DNA of 17,740 nucleotides from Treponema sp. UBA1233 (GTDB lineage Bacteria; Spirochaetota; Spirochaetia; Treponematales; Treponemataceae): NCBI GenBank assembly GCA_002309305.1, contig DBWR01000032.1:10364-28103 (forward strand). The letters are read 5' to 3'. Under the pieces are notes generated by a model. The model was not told where the DNA came from and made no database searches. It saw only the letters and a list, made by a program, of their open reading frames with translations. Below, piece by piece: positions 15,156-17,740 of the stretch. The first letter of the stretch is position 1. Each line of letters opens with the position of its first letter. The position numbers and the translations under genes were made by a program.

Positions 15156-16730
15156 ATGGCTGACAATAAAAAGGAAACTGAGCGCGCAGAACTTCACCGT
15201 ACAATCTGGGGAATAGCAAATGACCTTCGCGGCAGCGTTGATGGGTGGGATTTTAAGCAGTATGTACTTGGAATGCTCTTTTACAGGTACATTTCTGAAA
15301 ACTTGGACAATTATATCTCAAAAGGCGAATGGGAAGCCGGAAACAAGGATTTTCGATATTCCAGACTCTCTGACAAGAAAGCAAAAACCGCAAAAGAAGA
15401 CATTGTAAAAGAAAAAGGATTCTTTATCCTTCCTTCACAGCTCTTTTGCAATGTGCTTGAAAATGCAACAAAAGACAACACCGATCTGAACGAAAAGCTA
15501 GAAAAGATATTCAAGGAAATTGAAGGCTCTGCCCTCGGAACAGACAGCGAAGACGACTTTAAAGGCCTGTTTGATGACATTGATGTAAATTCAAACAAAC
15601 TCGGAGCAACTGTTACAAAACGCAATGAAATGCTTGTAAAACTCATGAATGGTATCGCAAGCATGAATCTGGGTAACGGTGACTATTCTGACAATTCAAT
15701 CGATGCCTTTGGTGATGCTTACGAATACCTTATGGGCATGTATGCTTCAAATGCCGGTAAAAGCGGTGGTGAATATTACACACCACAGGAAGTTTCTGAG
15801 CTTCTTACAAAAATTACAATCGTAGGAAAAAAGACCATAAACAAAGTTTACGACCCAGCCTGTGGTTCCGGTTCCCTTCTTCTAAAGTTTGCAAAAATCC
15901 TTGGAGCAGACAATGTTCGTCTTGGCTTTTACGGACAGGAAATAAACATTACAACTTACAACCTCTGCCGAATCAATATGTTCCTGCACGATGTAAGTTA
16001 TGATAAGTTCAACATAAAGCTAGGCGATACATTGCTTGACCCAAAGCATTGGGATGACGAGCCGTTTGAAGCGATTGTTTCTAATCCGCCATATTCAATC
16101 AAGTGGGAAGGCGACGATAACCCGATTCTCATAAACGACCAGCGTTTTAGTCCTGCCGGAGTTCTTGCTCCAAAAGGAAAAGCTGACCTTGCATTTATTA
16201 TGCACTCATTAAGCTGGCTTGCCACAAACGGAACTGCGGCCATTGTTTGTTTCCCTGGCATTATGTACCGTGGTGGAGCTGAACAGAAAATCAGAAAGTA
16301 TCTTATCGATAATAACTACATAGATTGTATTATCCAGCTGCCTGACAATCTTTTCTTTGGGACAAGCATTGCAACTTGTATTATGGTACTTAAAAAAGGA
16401 AAGGCAGAAAACAAAACACTCTTTATTGATGCTTCAAAAGAATGTGTAAAAGTAACCAATTCAAATAAACTCACAGAACAGAATATTGATAACATCCTCA
16501 AAGTGTTTACAGAGCGAAAAGATAAAACTGATTATGTGAGCCGCCTTGTAGAAAATTCCGAAATTGCCCAGAACGAATATAATCTGAGTGTTTCAAGTTA
16601 TGTAGAAGCAGAAGACACAAGAGAAGTAATCGACATAAAAGTTTTAAACAAACAAATTGATGAAATTGTAGCAAAAGAAAATACTCTCCGTACAGAGATA
16701 GATAAAATCATCAGGGAGATTGAAGGTTAA
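15156..16730 (+). CDS. hsdM: type I restriction-modification DNA N6-adenine methyltransferase subunit
   Basis: HsdM subunit of a type I restriction-modification system; with HsdS it methylates adenine in a bipartite target, protecting host DNA. From ATG 15156 it has 524 residues, normal for the family. The N-terminal HsdM domain (about 14-150) begins LHRTIWGIANDLRGSVDGWDFKQYVLGMLFYRYISENLDNYI. The methyltransferase core has GDAYEYLMGMYA at about 186-197, SGGEYYTP at about 203-210, SAM-binding DPACGSG at 233-239 and the catalytic NPPY at 310-313 in IVSNPPYSIKW. A coiled-coil tail near the C-terminus fits contact with HsdS. ATG 15156 is preferred; the alternative GTG at 15141 would add five residues but has no Shine-Dalgarno and overlaps the -10 box. 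The accessory gene follows after 2 nt. Confidence 0.96.
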   Translation: MADNKKETERAELHRTIWGIANDLRGSVDGWDFKQYVLGMLFYRYISENLDNYISKGEWEAGNKDFRYSRLSDKKAKTAKEDIVKEKGFFILPSQLFCNVLENATKDNTDLNEKLEKIFKEIEGSALGTDSEDDFKGLFDDIDVNSNKLGATVTKRNEMLVKLMNGIASMNLGNGDYSDNSIDAFGDAYEYLMGMYASNAGKSGGEYYTPQEVSELLTKITIVGKKTINKVYDPACGSGSLLLKFAKILGADNVRLGFYGQEINITTYNLCRINMFLHDVSYDKFNIKLGDTLLDPKHWDDEPFEAIVSNPPYSIKWEGDDNPILINDQRFSPAGVLAPKGKADLAFIMHSLSWLATNGTAAIVCFPGIMYRGGAEQKIRKYLIDNNYIDCIIQLPDNLFFGTSIATCIMVLKKGKAENKTLFIDASKECVKVTNSNKLTEQNIDNILKVFTERKDKTDYVSRLVENSEIAQNEYNLSVSSYVEAEDTREVIDIKVLNKQIDEIVAKENTLRTEIDKIIREIEG

Positions 16731-16732
16731 AA

Positions 16733-17143
16733 ATGTATAACGAAGTTGCAAATCTTGAAAATGAAAAAGTTGTTTTGGTTAGCATAAACTCATCATATGA
16801 AAATTTAATTAATCATACACCTTTTAAAGGAAAAGAAAGGCTTATAGATTGTGTACAGAAGTTCTGGCCAGTTACCCCCGAAAGAGCAAATAAAGCCGAG
16901 TTTGTATTTGGAATATACAAAAACGAAATTATGGCTGTTGCCAAAATTATTAAACCTTGGAAAAGAGTTTTTGATTATATGCAGGAAGGTTATTTTACAG
17001 AAGACGAAGAACCCAAAAGAGATTTAAGTTTAATTAGCAGATGTGCGTTTATTGGTGAACTGGTAGAGAATTCACCATATCTTGGAAAGAAGCTTTCAGC
17101 AAATGATAAATTAAGCGGACCTTCCCGCTACATCAACTGTTAA
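16733..17143 (+). CDS. small PUA/EVE-like protein inside the type I R-M locus
   Basis: A 136-residue cytoplasmic protein between hsdM and hsdS. The pattern FWPVTPERANKAEFVFGIYKNEIMAVAKIIKPW (about 44-76), then a basic/aromatic RVFDYM, then GELVENSPYLGKKL and the closing PSRYINC (130-136), resembles proteins with a PUA/EVE-like beta-barrel that read modified bases or nucleotides. That family assignment is from memory of the pattern and is not certain. There is no signal peptide. Start ATG 16733 lies 2 nt after the hsdM stop, so it is translationally coupled and part of the R-M operon. It is more AT-rich than the genes left of 15000. A role in sensing modified DNA or guarding the system is inference from position; it could equally be a passenger gene. 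Confidence 0.8.
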   Translation: MYNEVANLENEKVVLVSINSSYENLINHTPFKGKERLIDCVQKFWPVTPERANKAEFVFGIYKNEIMAVAKIIKPWKRVFDYMQEGYFTEDEEPKRDLSLISRCAFIGELVENSPYLGKKLSANDKLSGPSRYINC

Positions 17144-17206
17144 TGGGGTAATGCACAAGATGAGTAAACTAAGGCAATGTACAGTTTATAATTGTCACGC
17201 GGATTC

Positions 17207-17225
17207 GGAATTGCTACGCAATTCC
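17207..17225 (+). repeat. perfect palindrome just upstream of hsdS
   Basis: GGAATTGC (17207-17214) and GCAATTCC (17218-17225) form an 8-bp stem with a TAC loop, ending 0 nt before the hsdS AGGAG. A hairpin here could hide the ribosome binding site and tune hsdS translation, or it may be a dispersed intergenic repeat. Confidence 0.5.
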
Positions 17226-17237
17226 AGGAGTTGACGC

Positions 17238-17740
17238 ATGGGTAAGTTAGATGATTTGATAAACAAACTTTGCCCTAGCGGGGTGGAATATAAAAAAATT
17301 AAAGATTGCTACCAGAGATTAAGAGGTACTCCCATCACTGCTGAGAAGATGAAAGAAATATCATCAAAAGATGGAGAGATTAAAATATTTGCTGGTGGAA
17401 AAACTGTTATCAATGCTAAAGAAAGTGATATTCCTAATGCCAATATAACAAGAGTTCCAGCTGTTTTGGTTCAATCTCGTGGTGTAATTGATGCAATCTT
17501 TTATGAAAAACCATTTACATTTAAAAATGAAATGTGGGCTTATACAACAGATGAAAGAATCTCAGTAAAATTTTTGTATTATGTATTAAAAAATAATATT
17601 CAAATATTTAGAGATGCTGCTTCTGGGATGGGTTCCTTACCACAAATATCCTTAAAAGTAACAGAAGAGTTTGAAATACCTGTGCCACCTCTCGAAGTAC
17701 AGAATGAAATTGTCCGTATTCTTGACAAATTTACGTCGCT
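17238..17740 (+). CDS. hsdS: type I restriction-modification specificity subunit, 3' end cut by window
   Basis: First 167 codons of an HsdS subunit, which recognises one half of the bipartite DNA target in each of its two target recognition domains. The start MGKLDDLINKLCPSGVEYKKIKDC is the classical HsdS opening (LCPxGVEYK). FAGGKTVINAK, VLVQSRGVIDAIFY, FTFKNEMWAY and SGMGSLPQISLKVTEEFEIPVPPLEVQNEIVRILDKF follow; the last phrase is the conserved end of the first recognition domain leading into the central helix. ATG 17238 is preceded by AGGAG (17226-17230) at 7 nt. The gene runs open to base 17740, so the second recognition domain lies outside the window. It is AT-rich. Phase-variable recombination among HsdS genes is common in such loci but cannot be judged from this fragment. 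Confidence 0.93.
   Translation, partial: MGKLDDLINKLCPSGVEYKKIKDCYQRLRGTPITAEKMKEISSKDGEIKIFAGGKTVINAKESDIPNANITRVPAVLVQSRGVIDAIFYEKPFTFKNEMWAYTTDERISVKFLYYVLKNNIQIFRDAASGMGSLPQISLKVTEEFEIPVPPLEVQNEIVRILDKFTS

Noticed and set aside
17151..17234. 27-codon frame between the accessory gene and hsdS as a gene
   Set aside because: Weak ribosome binding site, overlaps the palindrome, peptide not recognisable; kept only as a possible leader in the findings.

Overview
The window looks like chromosome of a host-associated spirochaete, most likely Treponema or a close relative. This is inferred from the gene mix and style: lipoproteins with relaxed lipoboxes, an OmpA-family protein behind a LysM lytic transglycosylase, moderate GC, and hybrid sensor kinases. 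No rRNA or tRNA is present to confirm it. There is no CRISPR array, transposase or phage gene. Coding density is high and no gene-free stretch exceeds 200 bases.

Left block (1-5628, all + strand): an exported lytic transglycosylase with one LysM domain, an exported OmpA-family protein, a Mbeg1/DUF2974-like alpha/beta hydrolase starting 2 nt after the OmpA stop, and, behind its own promoter, a sodium:neurotransmitter-symporter family transporter. The first two act at the cell wall/periplasm.

Signalling block (5629-9989, + strand): a hairpin-rich spacer and a good promoter precede a hybrid histidine kinase (6 TM segments, HisKA, HATPase, REC, HPt, helical tail), a two-receiver response regulator without output domain, and an ABC ATPase without its own permease. 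Stop/start contacts suggest one operon. The kinase seems to lack a normal start codon: good coding sequence and a perfect Shine-Dalgarno lie 68 codons upstream of the first ATG, at an ACG codon.

Envelope/peptidase block (10093-14999, - strand, convergent with the signalling operon): a 134-aa lipoprotein with its own promoter, then a probable operon of a 168-aa lipoprotein, a 750-aa lipoprotein with a fibronectin-III-like domain and an M30-type HEYQH metallopeptidase, an M29-type aminopeptidase, and a small exported beta-rich protein. The convergent junction (about 9983-10091) holds a cluster of short palindromes with an 18-nt direct repeat, resembling a REP-type element. The two small lipoprotein genes share a nearly identical leader.

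Right block (15141-17740, + strand, more AT-rich): a type I restriction-modification locus with hsdM, a small PUA/EVE-like accessory gene, and an hsdS cut by the window edge. hsdR is not seen and would lie beyond the edge or be absent. The hsdM promoter is placed so that the transcript may be almost leaderless.
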